64,000 nt of DNA from Clostridiales bacterium (GTDB lineage Bacteria; Bacillota; Clostridia; Christensenellales; Pumilibacteraceae), in NCBI GenBank assembly GCA_029070965.1, contig JAIEBI010000061.1, positions 1 to 64,000 on the forward strand. Reading direction: 5' to 3'. The position numbers were made by a program, and so were the translations under genes. Of the stretch, positions 7,253 through 16,388 are shown piece by piece; within the stretch, counting starts at the first letter, position 1; every line of letters starts with the position of its first letter. The notes under the pieces were generated by a model. The model made no database searches, was not told the origin of the DNA, and was given only the letters and a program-made list of their open reading frames with translations.

Positions 7253-8452
7253 ATGAACATATTCAACAAACTCTATTGCAGGACTTTTCAATTTGTATTT
7301 AAGGTGGCGCTGCCCATTTTGCCGTACAGGCAACCCGAAATATTAAAGTCGGTCGAGGACGTCCCCGCCGTACTTAAAGACAAGAACATAGACAAAGTGT
7401 TTATAGTGACCGACGGCGGCGTTATGAAATGCGGACTTGTGGACGGACTTACCGCTGCGCTTTCCGCCGCGGGTATCGGTTACAGCATTTACGACAAGAC
7501 AATGCCCAACCCGACCATAGCCGCAGTTGAAGAAGCGCGCGCTATGTACATTGCCGACGGCGGCAAAGCCATAATCGCCGTAGGCGGCGGTAGCCCTATG
7601 GATCTTGCCAAAGCCGTGGGCGCACGTATCGCCCGCCCCAAAAAGAGCATAAAAGCTATGGCGGGCATTTTGCACGTACACAAAAAGCTGCCGCTACTCA
7701 TTGCCGTTCCGACCACTGCGGGTACGGGCAGCGAAACGACTATCGCCTCAGTCATCACCGACGGCGAAACGCACCGCAAGTTTGCGATTAACGATTTTCC
7801 GCTCATTCCGCGCTACGCCGTACTCGACTACAAACTGACGTTAGGTTTACCCAAGACGATAACGGCGTACACCGGTATGGACGCGCTCACCCACGCCGTG
7901 GAAGCGTTTATCGGGCGCTCCACCACCAAGGACACGCGCCGCAACGCCATAGAGGCGGTCAAGCTTGTTCACGACAATCTTAAAACGTGCTACGACGAGC
8001 CCACAAACGCCGACGCGCGGCGCAATATGCTGTTTGCAGCGCACTACGCGGGCATAGCGTTTACAAAAAGCTACGTGGGTTACGTACACGCCGTGGCGCA
8101 CTCGCTCAGCGGAAAGTACGGACTTGCGCACGGGCTCACCTGCTCTGTGCTGCTGCCCGTCGTGCTGGAAAGCTACGGCAAATCGGCGCACAAAAAGCTG
8201 GCTATACTCGCCCGCGAAATCGGCTTAGCGGACAAGTCAGACAGCAAGCAAGCTGCGGCGGATAAGTTTATTAAATGGGTATACTCTATGAACGATTACC
8301 TTGGTATTCCTCGCGGGTTTGCCGAAATAAAGGACGAGGATATCGACCAAATGTCCAAGTACGCCGCCAAGGAAGGTAATCCGCTGTACCCCGTTCCCAA
8401 GCTGTTCTCACGCAAACAGCTTAAACAACTCTACTACAAGGTAAAGCTATAA
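7253..8452 (+). CDS. Iron-containing alcohol dehydrogenase, 399 aa
   Basis: A group III metal-dependent alcohol dehydrogenase, NAD(P)H-linked, interconverting an aldehyde and an alcohol. The cofactor motif GGGSPMD lies at about residues 111-117, followed by PTTAGTGSETT. The metal-binding region follows in the order D.LTHAVEAF, then HAVAHSLSGKYGLAHG, supplying the Asp and His ligands. The ATG at 7253 is chosen because GAGAGGA precedes it and family N termini begin there. The aldehyde dehydrogenase gene follows after 10 nt, so the pair probably reduces acyl or aldehyde intermediates during fermentation or detoxifies aldehydes. Confidence 0.9.
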   Translation: MNIFNKLYCRTFQFVFKVALPILPYRQPEILKSVEDVPAVLKDKNIDKVFIVTDGGVMKCGLVDGLTAALSAAGIGYSIYDKTMPNPTIAAVEEARAMYIADGGKAIIAVGGGSPMDLAKAVGARIARPKKSIKAMAGILHVHKKLPLLIAVPTTAGTGSETTIASVITDGETHRKFAINDFPLIPRYAVLDYKLTLGLPKTITAYTGMDALTHAVEAFIGRSTTKDTRRNAIEAVKLVHDNLKTCYDEPTNADARRNMLFAAHYAGIAFTKSYVGYVHAVAHSLSGKYGLAHGLTCSVLLPVVLESYGKSAHKKLAILAREIGLADKSDSKQAAADKFIKWVYSMNDYLGIPRGFAEIKDEDIDQMSKYAAKEGNPLYPVPKLFSRKQLKQLYYKVKL

Positions 8453-8462
8453 GGTGACTACA

Positions 8463-9827
8463 ATGAACACAATAGAACAAATAGTAAAAGCGCAACGCGA
8501 ATACTTTAACGCACAAAACACTCTGTCCGTAGCTACGCGGCTGAAATACCTTAAATCGCTCAAATCCACAATCAAGGCGCGCGAGCAGGATATATTAGAC
8601 GCGCTCAAATCCGACCTAAATAAATCGGCATCCGAATCGTACATGGTGGAAATAGGCATGGTGCTTGAAGAACTGTCCTACGTAATCAAGCACGTCAAAA
8701 AATGGGCAAAGCCGTCCCGCCGCGGAACACCGCTTGCACAGTTTCCGTCCAAGAGCTACGTGCTGCCCTCGCCATACGGCGTAACGCTTGTTATAGCGCC
8801 GTGGAACTACCCATTTCTGCTCGCTATGCAGCCGCTTGTCGATTCCATTTCTGCGGGCAATACGGTGGTGCTTAAACCGTCGCGCGCATCAGCGCAAACC
8901 AGCCGAGTAATTAAAGAGATAGTCGAGTCGGTATTCCCGCCCGAATACGTCACCTGCGTTTACGGCGAAAGTGCAAACGCCGAGGTGCTGGACTGCAAAT
9001 ACGATTACATATTCTTTACGGGCGGCGCCGAGGTGGGCAAAAAGGTGTACGAGGCGGCAAGCCGCAACCTTACCCCCGTCACGCTCGAGCTGGGCGGCAA
9101 AAGCCCCACCGTCGTGGACGAAACGGCAAAGATCGACCTTGCGGCAAAGCGCATAGTTTTCGGCAAGCTGCTCAACGCGGGACAGACCTGCATTGCGCCA
9201 GACTACATTGTGGCGCACAAATCGATTGCCGACAAGCTTGTGGAATGCATGAAAAAGCACATCAACAAGTTATATCCCGACGCACTCAACTGCGAGTACT
9301 TCGGCAAGATAATCAGCGAACGCCACTATAACCGCGTAAAGAATTTGATTAGCGGCAATATTGCTTACGGCGGCGGATACAATGACGAGCTTCAAAAAAT
9401 AGAGCCTACTATTATTTACCCCGCAACGCTTGACGACAACGCAATGCAGGAAGAAATTTTCGGACCCGTAATGCCAGTACTCACCTATTCAAACGACGCC
9501 GAACTTAACGCAATACTGGACGCCCACCCCACGCCGCTTGCGTTCTACCTGTTTACAAGCAAAAAGAAAAACGAAAAGAAATTGATGGGGCGCGTAGCAT
9601 TCGGCGGCGGTTGCGTAAACGACGTTATTATGCACATTGCCACGTCAAAAATGCCGTTCGGCGGCGTTGGCACTTCGGGCATAGGCAGCTACCACGGCAA
9701 GACAGGCTTTATGACTTTTTCGCACTGCAAGTCCATACTCAAAAAATCCACCAAGCTTGACCTGCCCATACGCTACTCGCCTTACTCAAAATTCAAAGAC
9801 AAGCTTGTGCGCTTCTTTATGAAATAG
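8463..9827 (+). CDS. Aldehyde dehydrogenase, class 3-like, 454 aa
   Basis: An NAD(P)+-dependent aldehyde dehydrogenase of the ALDH3 type. The general base Glu209 lies in VTLELGGKSP and the catalytic Cys243 in NAGQTCIAP, exactly the numbering of animal class 3 enzymes. The C terminus (SPYSKFKDKLVRFFMK) is amphipathic and may associate with membrane, as in fatty-aldehyde enzymes. The ATG at 8463 is preferred over the in-frame GTG at 8454 because AAGGTGA sits 5 nt before it. It is cotranscribed with the alcohol dehydrogenase and followed by a terminator. Confidence 0.9.
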   Translation: MNTIEQIVKAQREYFNAQNTLSVATRLKYLKSLKSTIKAREQDILDALKSDLNKSASESYMVEIGMVLEELSYVIKHVKKWAKPSRRGTPLAQFPSKSYVLPSPYGVTLVIAPWNYPFLLAMQPLVDSISAGNTVVLKPSRASAQTSRVIKEIVESVFPPEYVTCVYGESANAEVLDCKYDYIFFTGGAEVGKKVYEAASRNLTPVTLELGGKSPTVVDETAKIDLAAKRIVFGKLLNAGQTCIAPDYIVAHKSIADKLVECMKKHINKLYPDALNCEYFGKIISERHYNRVKNLISGNIAYGGGYNDELQKIEPTIIYPATLDDNAMQEEIFGPVMPVLTYSNDAELNAILDAHPTPLAFYLFTSKKKNEKKLMGRVAFGGGCVNDVIMHIATSKMPFGGVGTSGIGSYHGKTGFMTFSHCKSILKKSTKLDLPIRYSPYSKFKDKLVRFFMK

Positions 9828-9832
9828 GCTAA

Positions 9833-9858
9833 AAATGCGGCAACAGCCGCATTTTTTA
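9833..9858 (+). terminator. Intrinsic terminator
   Basis: The stem AATGCGGC/GCCGCATT with loop AACA and a T-run closes the ADH-ALDH unit. Confidence 0.85.
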
Positions 9859-9868
9859 TTGCAATCTA

Positions 9869-9897
9869 TTGACAACGACCAGACAGCATGATATATT
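9869..9897 (+). promoter_or_regulatory. Promoter for pnuC
   Basis: TTGACA (9869-9874), 17 bp, TATATT (9892-9897), then 10 nt to the ATG at 9908. The predicted leader is only about 3 nt and has no ribosome binding site. Confidence 0.7.
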
Positions 9898-9907
9898 ATC
9901 TTAGCAA

Positions 9908-10651
9908 ATGAAAAACCCGTTTAAAGCATTAAATAAATTCGATATATGTTTGTGGGTAGCGGCATTTACCGCTATTATTCTCACGTTCTTTTTGATAGGC
10001 TCAAACGATTATATGACGCTTGTTTCGTCTATAACCGGCATAACGATGCTTATGTTTATCGTCAAGGGCAACGTTGTGGGTCAGTTTTTGACCGTAATTT
10101 TTTCGGTGTGCTACGGCATAGTAGCGTACTTTACAAAATACTACGGCGAGATGATAACCTATCTCGGTATGAGTACGCCGGCGGCAATCTACGCGATAGT
10201 AACTTGGTTGCGCCATCCGTACAAGGACAGTTCAAGCATATCCATTGCCAAGCTCAACGCAAAAAAAGTAAGCATAGTAGGCGTAATTTCCGCCGTCGTC
10301 ACGGTGGCGTTCTACTTTATACTGCGCGCACTCGGCACAACCAATTTGGCAGTCAGCACCGTATCTGTCGCACTGAGCATGATAGCGGCATGCTTTACTA
10401 TCCTGCGCAGCCCGTTTTACGGACTTGCATACGCCTGCAACGATATTGTGCGTATAGCTTTGTGGGCAATGGTCGCCGCAAACAATATTTCGTGTTTGCC
10501 TATAATAGTATGCTTTTCACTGTTCTTTATTTACGATACGTACGGATTTATCAACTGGATGAGAATGCGCAAAAAGCAAACCGCCGACGAAACGCAGACA
10601 CCCAAAAAAGCGGACCCCGAATCTACGCCGCAACAAACGGAAAATATTTAA
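9908..10651 (+). CDS. pnuC: PnuC-type nicotinamide riboside transporter, 247 aa
   Basis: A membrane protein with about seven helices of the PnuC family, facilitating uptake of nicotinamide riboside or a related pyridine precursor for NAD synthesis. Family marks are the segment KGNVVGQFLTVIFSVCYG in helices 2-3 and NDIVRIALWAM in a late helix, where PnuC substrate-binding Asn and Trp residues occur. A soluble Lys/Glu-rich tail of about 30 residues follows the last helix. It is monocistronic, with its own promoter. Family assignment is good; the exact vitamin (PnuC versus PnuT/PnuX) is less certain. Confidence 0.8.
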   Translation: MKNPFKALNKFDICLWVAAFTAIILTFFLIGSNDYMTLVSSITGITMLMFIVKGNVVGQFLTVIFSVCYGIVAYFTKYYGEMITYLGMSTPAAIYAIVTWLRHPYKDSSSISIAKLNAKKVSIVGVISAVVTVAFYFILRALGTTNLAVSTVSVALSMIAACFTILRSPFYGLAYACNDIVRIALWAMVAANNISCLPIIVCFSLFFIYDTYGFINWMRMRKKQTADETQTPKKADPESTPQQTENI

Positions 10652-10674
10652 TTTACTTAATTGCGTTAAAACGG

Positions 10675-10703
10675 TTGATTTTTAAATATACTTATGCTAT
10701 ACT
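10675..10703 (+). promoter_or_regulatory. Promoter for tRNA-Glu
   Basis: TTGATT (10675-10680), 17 bp, TATACT (10698-10703), about 8 bp upstream of the expected start and 13 bp from the mature tRNA. Confidence 0.75.
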
Positions 10704-10716
10704 TACAAAGTAATGA

Positions 10717-10791
10717 GCCACTATAGTCTAGAGGTTAGGACGTTGGCCTCTCACGCCGAAGACCCGGGTTCGATTCCCGGTGGTGGTGCCA
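10717..10791 (+). tRNA. tRNA-Glu (anticodon CTC)
   Basis: A 75-nt cloverleaf with encoded CCA. The acceptor GCCACTA pairs with TGGTGGT (10781-10787), the discriminator is G. The anticodon stem TTGGC/GCCGA encloses the loop CTCTCAC, so the anticodon is CTC (GAG codon). The T arm is CCGGG-TTCGATT-CCCGG. The 3' 17 nt (10773-10789) recur as an exact inverted copy at 10831-10847, beyond the terminator. Confidence 0.92.
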
Positions 10792-10847
10792 CAAAAAAGA
10801 CATATGCATCCGCATATGTCTTTTTTGTTAGCACCACCACCGGGAAT
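10773..10847. repeat. 34-bp inverted repeat including the tRNA 3' end
   Basis: The outer arms (10773-10789 and 10831-10847) are exact inverted copies of the tRNA 3' end; the inner arms are the terminator stem. Together they form a near-continuous palindrome of 75 nt, interrupted only by 1 and 2 unpaired bases at the junction. Confidence 0.85.
10791..10828 (+). terminator. Terminator of tRNA-Glu
   Basis: A perfect 17-bp stem (10791-10807 with 10812-10828), loop ATCC, ending in six T. The stem starts at the last base of the encoded CCA. Confidence 0.9.
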
Positions 10848-11027
10848 GGAGTGCGGCAGTTGCACAGCAATAATACCGAATTATCTCACAATCAACATAA
10901 AAGCTATTATTATTGCTCCGCTTGCAGCCGCACGGTTCGGACGCTTGCGCGTAGCGCAAAGGTCGCCCGCGCTGTTCGCGGGCATTCCCGCGTGGTGTGT
11001 GCCCCACCCCGCGAATGGAGTGCGACA
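10831..11027. repeat. Structured non-coding block with direct repeats
   Basis: No gene. A segment of about 28 nt at 10831-10858 recurs with few changes at 11000-11027 (both contain GAATGGAGTGCG). Between them lies an imperfect inverted repeat (about 10851-10875 with 10908-10933) starting GTGCGGC and ending GCCGCAC. The block lies between the tRNA terminator and the clpX terminator. It may be a decayed or mobile repeat unit. Confidence 0.6.
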
Positions 11028-11071
11028 AAATTCGCCGCGCGGTGTGCGTAACCATTTATATATCTCTTATT

Positions 11072-11105
11072 CAAAAAACTCCCACCGATAAGTGGGAGTT
11101 TAATT
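11072..11105 (-). terminator. Terminator downstream of clpX
   Basis: The stem AACTCCCAC/GTGGGAGTT (11077-11085 with 11092-11100) has an A-run on its left, which gives a T-tract on the minus strand. Confidence 0.8.
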
Positions 11106-11111
11106 TTTGTT

Positions 11112-12407
11112 TTACGCCGCGTCTTTTATTACTTTTGGCGGAGCGGAATTCTTGATTGTGTCCGAAGTGACGATTATCTTTTTTATCGTCTTGTCGGACG
11201 GGACTTTGTACATAATGTCGAGCATTGCGTTTTCCACAATGGTGCGCAGTCCCCTTGCGCCTGTGTGCAGTGATATTGCCTTGTCGGCTATTGCGGTGAG
11301 AGCGCTTTCGTCAAACTCTAACTGAACGCCGTCCAAGTCCAACAGCTTAACGTACTGCTTGACTATCGCGTTTTTCGGCTCTGTCAGTACGCGCACAAGG
11401 TCTTCCGATTTAAGGTCTTTAAGCGCGACGGTAACAGGCACGCGCCCGACAAGCTCGGGTATTAGCCCGAATTTGATAAGATCCTGCGGCTGGACCTGTG
11501 GCAGCATAGCGTCGGGATCGGTCGCCTCGCTGTGCAACACGCCGCCGAATCCGATACGCGATTTGCCAAGTCTATCGGCAACAATCTTGTCTAAACCTAC
11601 AAACGCGCCGCCGAGTATGAACAGCACGTTAGTGGTGTCCATATGGATAAATTCCTGTTGCGGGTGTTTGCGCCCGCCGTTGGGCGGAATACTCGATATA
11701 GTGCTTTCTATTATTTTGAGCAGTGACTGCTGAACGCCCTCGCCCGACACGTCGCGCGTGATGGAAACGTTTTCGCTTTTGCGCGCAATCTTATCCACCT
11801 CGTCGATATAGATAATGCCGCGCTCGGCTGCCGTAACGTCGTAATCGGCGTTCTTTATGAGCCTGAGCAAAATGTTTTCCACATCCTCGCCTACGTACCC
11901 CGCTTCGGTGAGCGTGGTGGCGTCCACCATTGCGAATGGAACTTTAAGGATTTTGGATAGAGTTTGCGCAAGCAAGGTTTTGCCGCAGCCCGACGGTCCG
12001 AACATCAAAATATTGCTCTTGTTAAGCTCCACGCCGTCGCCTGTATTGCGCTCGGCAATCGTGCGCTCCTCGTCGCGGCGCTTGTCCTTTTGCGCATTTC
12101 TAAGGTTGTAATTAACGCGCTTATAGTGATTGTACACCGCCACCGACAGCACGCGCTTGGCTTCGTCCTGCCCGATAATATACTTATCCAGCTCGGATTT
12201 AAGCTGTTCGGGCGGCAATAGCGCCACTGAGTCGGGTGTGCCGTGATTGTTTTCGGCGAGCTGGTCGCGGCAAATTTCCACGCACTCCTCGCAAATATAC
12301 ACGCCGTCGCCCGGGGCGGCAATCAAATGCTCAACCTTGGATTCAGGTCTGCCGCAAAACGAGCAGCAAGGTTCGTCGTTATTCATGTTATTATTCTTTT
12401 TCGCCAT
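11112..12407 (-). CDS. clpX: ClpX, ATPase subunit of ClpXP protease, 431 aa
   Basis: The AAA+ unfoldase that recognises tagged proteins and feeds them to ClpP. The N-terminal C4 zinc-binding domain reads CCSFCG with a second pair in ICEECVEIC. Walker A is GPSGCGKT (about residue 136), followed by the pore-loop motif GYVGEDVE, Walker [12 protein letters not shown], and the sensor region with arginine-rich loops. Length is typical. The ribosome binding site GGAGG precedes the ATG. It is the last gene of a tig-clpP-clpX unit, 60 nt after clpP, and ends at a terminator. Confidence 0.97.
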   Translation of the reverse strand: MAKKNNNMNNDEPCCSFCGRPESKVEHLIAAPGDGVYICEECVEICRDQLAENNHGTPDSVALLPPEQLKSELDKYIIGQDEAKRVLSVAVYNHYKRVNYNLRNAQKDKRRDEERTIAERNTGDGVELNKSNILMFGPSGCGKTLLAQTLSKILKVPFAMVDATTLTEAGYVGEDVENILLRLIKNADYDVTAAERGIIYIDEVDKIARKSENVSITRDVSGEGVQQSLLKIIESTISSIPPNGGRKHPQQEFIHMDTTNVLFILGGAFVGLDKIVADRLGKSRIGFGGVLHSEATDPDAMLPQVQPQDLIKFGLIPELVGRVPVTVALKDLKSEDLVRVLTEPKNAIVKQYVKLLDLDGVQLEFDESALTAIADKAISLHTGARGLRTIVENAMLDIMYKVPSDKTIKKIIVTSDTIKNSAPPKVIKDAA

Positions 12408-12467
12408 ATTTATGAACCTCCTCCGTCATTAGTTTTCTTTTGTGGCAGTTTGGTCGTTTGTTGTTAA

Positions 12468-13076
12468 TTATATGCGTTTTTCAACAATACCGTCAATCAA
12501 ACCGTACGCCTTGGCTTCCTCGGCGAACATATAGTTGTCGCGGTCTACGTCGCGCTCTATGCGTTCAAGCGGCTGATTGCAGTTTTTGGCAAGTATCATA
12601 TTCATACGCTTCTTAACGCGGAGAATGTGCTGTGCGGTAATCGCTATATCGCTCGCCTGACCCTGCGCGCCGCCCGAAGGTTGGTGAATCATTATCTCGC
12701 TGTTTGGAAGCGCAAACCGCTTGCCCTTGGCGCCGCTGGACAGCAGGAACGCGCCCATGCTCGCAGCCATACCGACGCATATTGTTTCCACGTCGCACTT
12801 GATATAATTCATTGTGTCGTAGATTGCCATGCCCGCCGTAACAGAGCCGCCGGGGCTGTTGATATACAGCGAAATGTCCTTGTCCTCGCCCTTGCTTTCC
12901 AAATACATAAGCTGAGCCACGACAAGGTCGGCGGTCACGTCTGTAACCTCGCCCGTCAAGAACACAACGCGGTCCTCTAATAGGCGCGAAAATATGTCGT
13001 ACGAACGTTCGCCGCGGTTGGTTTGCTCGACAACCATAGGCACAAGATCGTTGGTGATAAATTTGAATTTGTTCAT
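12468..13076 (-). CDS. clpP: ClpP serine protease subunit, 202 aa
   Basis: The peptidase subunit of ClpXP/ClpCP, forming a double heptamer in the cytosol. The catalytic triad is visible as Ser106 in GMAASMGA, His131 in MIHQPSGG and Asp180 in DVDRDNY. The oxyanion-side motif SPGGSVTAG is present. Length and order are standard. The gene is 25 nt after tig and 60 nt before clpX, the widespread bacterial arrangement for folding and quality control. Confidence 0.97.
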   Translation of the reverse strand: MNKFKFITNDLVPMVVEQTNRGERSYDIFSRLLEDRVVFLTGEVTDVTADLVVAQLMYLESKGEDKDISLYINSPGGSVTAGMAIYDTMNYIKCDVETICVGMAASMGAFLLSSGAKGKRFALPNSEIMIHQPSGGAQGQASDIAITAQHILRVKKRMNMILAKNCNQPLERIERDVDRDNYMFAEEAKAYGLIDGIVEKRI

Positions 13077-13101
13077 AATTTCTCCGAATTGGATTTATTT
13101 A

Positions 13102-14484
13102 TTACTCGCCGTCTTTTTTGTCTTCGGTTGCTTTTTTAGCAGTTGTTTTCTTTGCAGTAGTCTTTTTTGCCGCCGGCTTTTCCTCGGCTTTGGTTTCGCT
13201 CTCTTCAAGCACAAACTCGTTGGCGGTAAGCAAAAGGTCGAAGAACTTGTCGGTCAGCATGTCGTTGTAGGCGTATTCCTCAACAGTGCCGCCGTTGTGA
13301 TGCACAACGTGTTCAAGCTCGGCTCTGACCGAAGGGTCGCGCAGCTTTTGCTTGACCTCTTCCTCCGAAACGTCCAAGCCCTCTGCCTTAATGATGGCAC
13401 GCATTACTTGGCGCATCTTGATGTTGCGGGTTGCGGGCTCCTTGCGATCGGCGCGGAACTGTTCAACCGACGAATTGCTGTATTTAAGGTAGTCCTCCGG
13501 CTTGATGCCGTACGCAGCCATTTGATGCTCGAACTCGTGGTACATTCTGTCCACTTCGGCATTGACGATAGCTTCGGGAATATCGCACTCGGCGTTGTCG
13601 CTAACCTGACGCATAACGGCGTCGATACGCGCGTTGCGCTGACGGTCGGCCGCCGCGCTTTCGAGATTGGAACGGATACCTGCCTTGAACGCTTCCACGC
13701 TGTCGTATCTGCCGCGTTCCTTAACCCAATCCTCGGTAAGCTCTGGAATTTCCTCCACCAATACGTCGTTGACCTTTACGTGGAAAACGGCGTCCTTGCC
13801 TTTGAGGTTTTCCGCGTGGTAGTCGTCGGGGAACTTGACTTTTACGTCGCGCTCCTCACCCTTGACCGCGCCCACAAGACCGTCTTCGAATCCGGGGATA
13901 AACGCGCCGCTGCCCAGTTTAAGCTCGTGATTGTCGGCTTTGCCGCCCTCAAACTCCACACCGTCCACAGTGCCGACGTAGTCGATTACGGTGATGTTGC
14001 CGAGCTCGGCGGGCTTGTCCGTAGAAACGCTTCTCGCGCTCTGGGCAAGCTCTGCCTTGACGCGGTTTTCCACGTCTTGCTCGGTTACATTATACTCAAT
14101 CTTGGGCAATTTAATACCTTTATATTCACCGAGCTTGACTTCGGGGTAAAGCGTGACCTTGATGGTGAACGCAAACGCTTCGCCCTCGCCTGCCTTGTCG
14201 AACGTTACGTCGGGCTGACCGAACACTTCAAGCTCCGGATGCTCATTTAATTGCTCGCGGTATACGCGGTTTAAGCAGTAGTCCACTGCGGCGTCAAAGA
14301 ACACGCCCGCGCCGTAGTGCATCTCGATAAACTTGCGCGGCGCCTTGCCGGGGCGAAAGCCCGCAATTTTATACTTGCCCTTGGTGCGGTTGTAAGCGTT
14401 TTCTATTTCCGCCTCCCATTCCTCGGGAGTGAGCGCGATTTTAAAAGACGCTTCGTTCTTTTCCAGTTGTAAATTTGACTTCAT
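13102..14484 (-). CDS. tig: Trigger factor with lysine-rich tail, 460 aa
   Basis: A ribosome-bound chaperone with peptidyl-prolyl isomerase activity. The ribosome-docking segment GFRPGKAPRKFIEM is at about residues 43-56, the FKBP-type domain at about 150-240 (TVIDYVGTVDGVEFEGG), and the C-terminal chaperone arms follow. After about residue 430 it carries a low-complexity tail of AAKKTTAKKTTAKK type, longer than in most trigger factors and of histone-H1-like composition. Such a tail could strengthen contact with ribosomal RNA, which is inference. It is the first gene of tig-clpP-clpX. Confidence 0.95.
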   Translation of the reverse strand: MKSNLQLEKNEASFKIALTPEEWEAEIENAYNRTKGKYKIAGFRPGKAPRKFIEMHYGAGVFFDAAVDYCLNRVYREQLNEHPELEVFGQPDVTFDKAGEGEAFAFTIKVTLYPEVKLGEYKGIKLPKIEYNVTEQDVENRVKAELAQSARSVSTDKPAELGNITVIDYVGTVDGVEFEGGKADNHELKLGSGAFIPGFEDGLVGAVKGEERDVKVKFPDDYHAENLKGKDAVFHVKVNDVLVEEIPELTEDWVKERGRYDSVEAFKAGIRSNLESAAADRQRNARIDAVMRQVSDNAECDIPEAIVNAEVDRMYHEFEHQMAAYGIKPEDYLKYSNSSVEQFRADRKEPATRNIKMRQVMRAIIKAEGLDVSEEEVKQKLRDPSVRAELEHVVHHNGGTVEEYAYNDMLTDKFFDLLLTANEFVLEESETKAEEKPAAKKTTAKKTTAKKATEDKKDGE

Positions 14485-14578
14485 ATGTTCCTCCGAAATG
14501 AATTCACAGTTTTATAAATTAGGTTAAAAACCCGTAACCATACTATTTTATCACGATAGACTAAATATGTCAAACAAA

Positions 14579-14613
14579 ACAATTCCGAATTCCGAATTCA
14601 TAATTCCGAATTC
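14579..14613. repeat. AATTCCGAATTC-type dispersed repeat
   Basis: Tandem units of AATTCCG/AATTC type immediately 5' of the rqcH promoter. It is one member of a family of AT-rich repeats found about eight times in the window. It is open in frame with rqcH but lies upstream of its promoter, so it is not coding. Confidence 0.6.
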
Positions 14614-14642
14614 TTTACAAAACTACTATTTTATGCTACACT
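14614..14642 (+). promoter_or_regulatory. rqcH promoter (leaderless transcript)
   Basis: TTTACA (14614-14619), 17 bp, TACACT (14637-14642), then 8 nt to the ATG at 14651. No ribosome binding site is visible. Confidence 0.65.
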
Positions 14643-14650
14643 ATTTTTGT

Positions 14651-16327
14651 ATGCCTAAGGACGCGCTTACGATTTTCCGCGCCGCCGAGGAACTGGATAT
14701 CCTTGTGGGCGGCAGAATAGACAAGGTGACGATGCCCAACCCCGACACCGTTATTTTGCTGTTCCATACTAAGAATGGAAATCACCGATTGCTGCTGTCC
14801 TGCAATCCGTCGCTGCCACGCGCGCACATAACAACGCTCGGCTACAAAAGTCCCGAAACGGCTACCGGCACGCTTATGTACTTCCGCAAACGCCTGACGG
14901 GCGCGGTGCTTACCGCCGTCGAAAAGGACAGGTGCGAGCGAATGATAAGCTTTGAATTTTCGGCGCTTGACGAATTACGAGAACGTGTTTTTTACAGTCT
15001 GAAAGCGGAGCTGACCGGCAAGTGCGCCAACATAGTGTTCGTAGAGCAGGACGGAATTATCGGCAACTCCCTGCGCAGGATTTCCGCCGAGGCGGACGGC
15101 AAACGCGCCGTATTTGCAGGCTTGGAGTACCGCCCGCCCAACCCGACGGGAAGGGTCGGTGTATTTAACAAAGACGAGCTAAAAGCCCGTGTAATGCAAA
15201 TGAGCGGCATGAGCACGCGCGCCGCAGTAAACAAGTGCGTGGCGGGGCTTGCTTTGTCCACCGTGGACGAGGTGTTTTTCAGGCTCGGCATTAAGGACGA
15301 GGACAATCCGTCACCCGACGCCGTGGACAAGTTTTGCGATTATGCGCAAAGCCTTTACGACTGCCCCGCTTCCCCCGCCGTCGCGTTTGACGGCAACGGC
15401 AAACCTATTGATTACTTTGTCGTGCCGTACCAAACGATAGCGGGCAAGGTCAAGCGCTTTGCCACCCTAAACGAGGCTATGGACGAATACTATTCGGCGC
15501 TGTTCCAAACGGCGGACTTTAACGCGTACGTCAAACCGTTGCGCGCGGCGGTAAAGAACGCCACGACAAAAAACAAAAAGAGACTTGCCGACGCCACACA
15601 AAAGATTGCCGAAAGCGAGCATGCCGACGAAGACAGGATTTTGGGCGATCTTATTACCGCAAACATTTACAGAATAAAGCGCGGCGACCGTAGCGTGACG
15701 GTGGATAACTTTTACGACGAAAACGGCGGTCAAATTACTATCGAACTGGACGTAACCAAAAACGCACAGCAAAACGCCGCCGCCCACTACAAGGCGTACA
15801 ACAAAAAGAAAAAAGCGGCGGTATACGCCGCCGAAGCGCTTAAACAAGCAACCGACGCGCTGGACGTGTTAAATCGCATATCCACCGAATTGGATATGTG
15901 TACGGAAAAGACCGAGCTGGACGAGGTGCGCGCCGAGCTGATATCGCTCGGCTACATCAAGCCAGACAAAAAGCGCAAAAAGGAAAAGCCGATACAGTCG
16001 TATCCGTACGCATTTGACGTAGAGTGCGTTACACTGCTTGTAGGCAAGAACAGCGCGCAAAACGACAGAATAACAAGATCCGCCGCCCGCACCGACACTT
16101 GGTTGCACGTTAAGAGCGCACACGGCAGTCACGCCGTGCTCAAAACGCCGTCCCCTACCGACAGTCAGCTGACGCGCGCCGCCGAAATCTGCGCGTATTA
16201 CAGCAGCGTGCGGTCGTCGCAAAACGTAGCCGTAGACTACACGCTTATTAAATACGTGTTCCCCCACGGCGGCGGCAAAGTAGATTACAAGGAATACAAA
16301 ACGGTTTACGTAAATCCCAAACAATAA
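14651..16327 (+). CDS. rqcH: RqcH (NFACT family), ribosome quality control, 558 aa
   Basis: A homologue of bacterial RqcH/eukaryotic Rqc2, which binds the stalled 50S subunit with peptidyl-tRNA and directs alanine tailing of the nascent chain. It has an NFACT-N domain (residues about 1-250, starting MPKDALTIFRAAEELD), a helical/coiled-coil middle (about 290-430), and a C-terminal NFACT-R domain with LVGKNSAQNDRITR and TWLHVKSAHGSHAV. The ATG at 14651 is chosen over the earlier in-frame ATG at 14567 because that extension encodes only the AATTCCG repeat and the promoter. Divergent from tig. Confidence 0.9.
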   Translation: MPKDALTIFRAAEELDILVGGRIDKVTMPNPDTVILLFHTKNGNHRLLLSCNPSLPRAHITTLGYKSPETATGTLMYFRKRLTGAVLTAVEKDRCERMISFEFSALDELRERVFYSLKAELTGKCANIVFVEQDGIIGNSLRRISAEADGKRAVFAGLEYRPPNPTGRVGVFNKDELKARVMQMSGMSTRAAVNKCVAGLALSTVDEVFFRLGIKDEDNPSPDAVDKFCDYAQSLYDCPASPAVAFDGNGKPIDYFVVPYQTIAGKVKRFATLNEAMDEYYSALFQTADFNAYVKPLRAAVKNATTKNKKRLADATQKIAESEHADEDRILGDLITANIYRIKRGDRSVTVDNFYDENGGQITIELDVTKNAQQNAAAHYKAYNKKKKAAVYAAEALKQATDALDVLNRISTELDMCTEKTELDEVRAELISLGYIKPDKKRKKEKPIQSYPYAFDVECVTLLVGKNSAQNDRITRSAARTDTWLHVKSAHGSHAVLKTPSPTDSQLTRAAEICAYYSSVRSSQNVAVDYTLIKYVFPHGGGKVDYKEYKTVYVNPKQ

Positions 16328-16329
16328 AT

Positions 16330-16364
16330 AAATCCACTCGGCAACTGCCAAGTGGATTTTTCTT
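16330..16364 (+). terminator. Terminator of rqcH
   Basis: The stem AAATCCACTCGGC/GCCAAGTGGATTT with a T-rich tail. It could also serve the convergent serpin gene. Confidence 0.8.
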
Positions 16365-16388
16365 TGTTATATATTTTACGGATAGCAT

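Noticed and set aside
10713-11051. 112-aa frame over the tRNA
   Set aside because: It translates the tRNA-Glu, its terminator and the repeat block; not a gene.
12994-14250. 418-aa plus-strand frame
   Set aside because: Lies opposite trigger factor in a complementary frame; composition follows the antisense of Lys/Glu-rich codons.
14567-14650. N-terminal extension of rqcH (MSNKTIPNSEF...)
   Set aside because: It is the translation of an AT-rich dispersed repeat plus the rqcH promoter; homologues start at MPKDAL.
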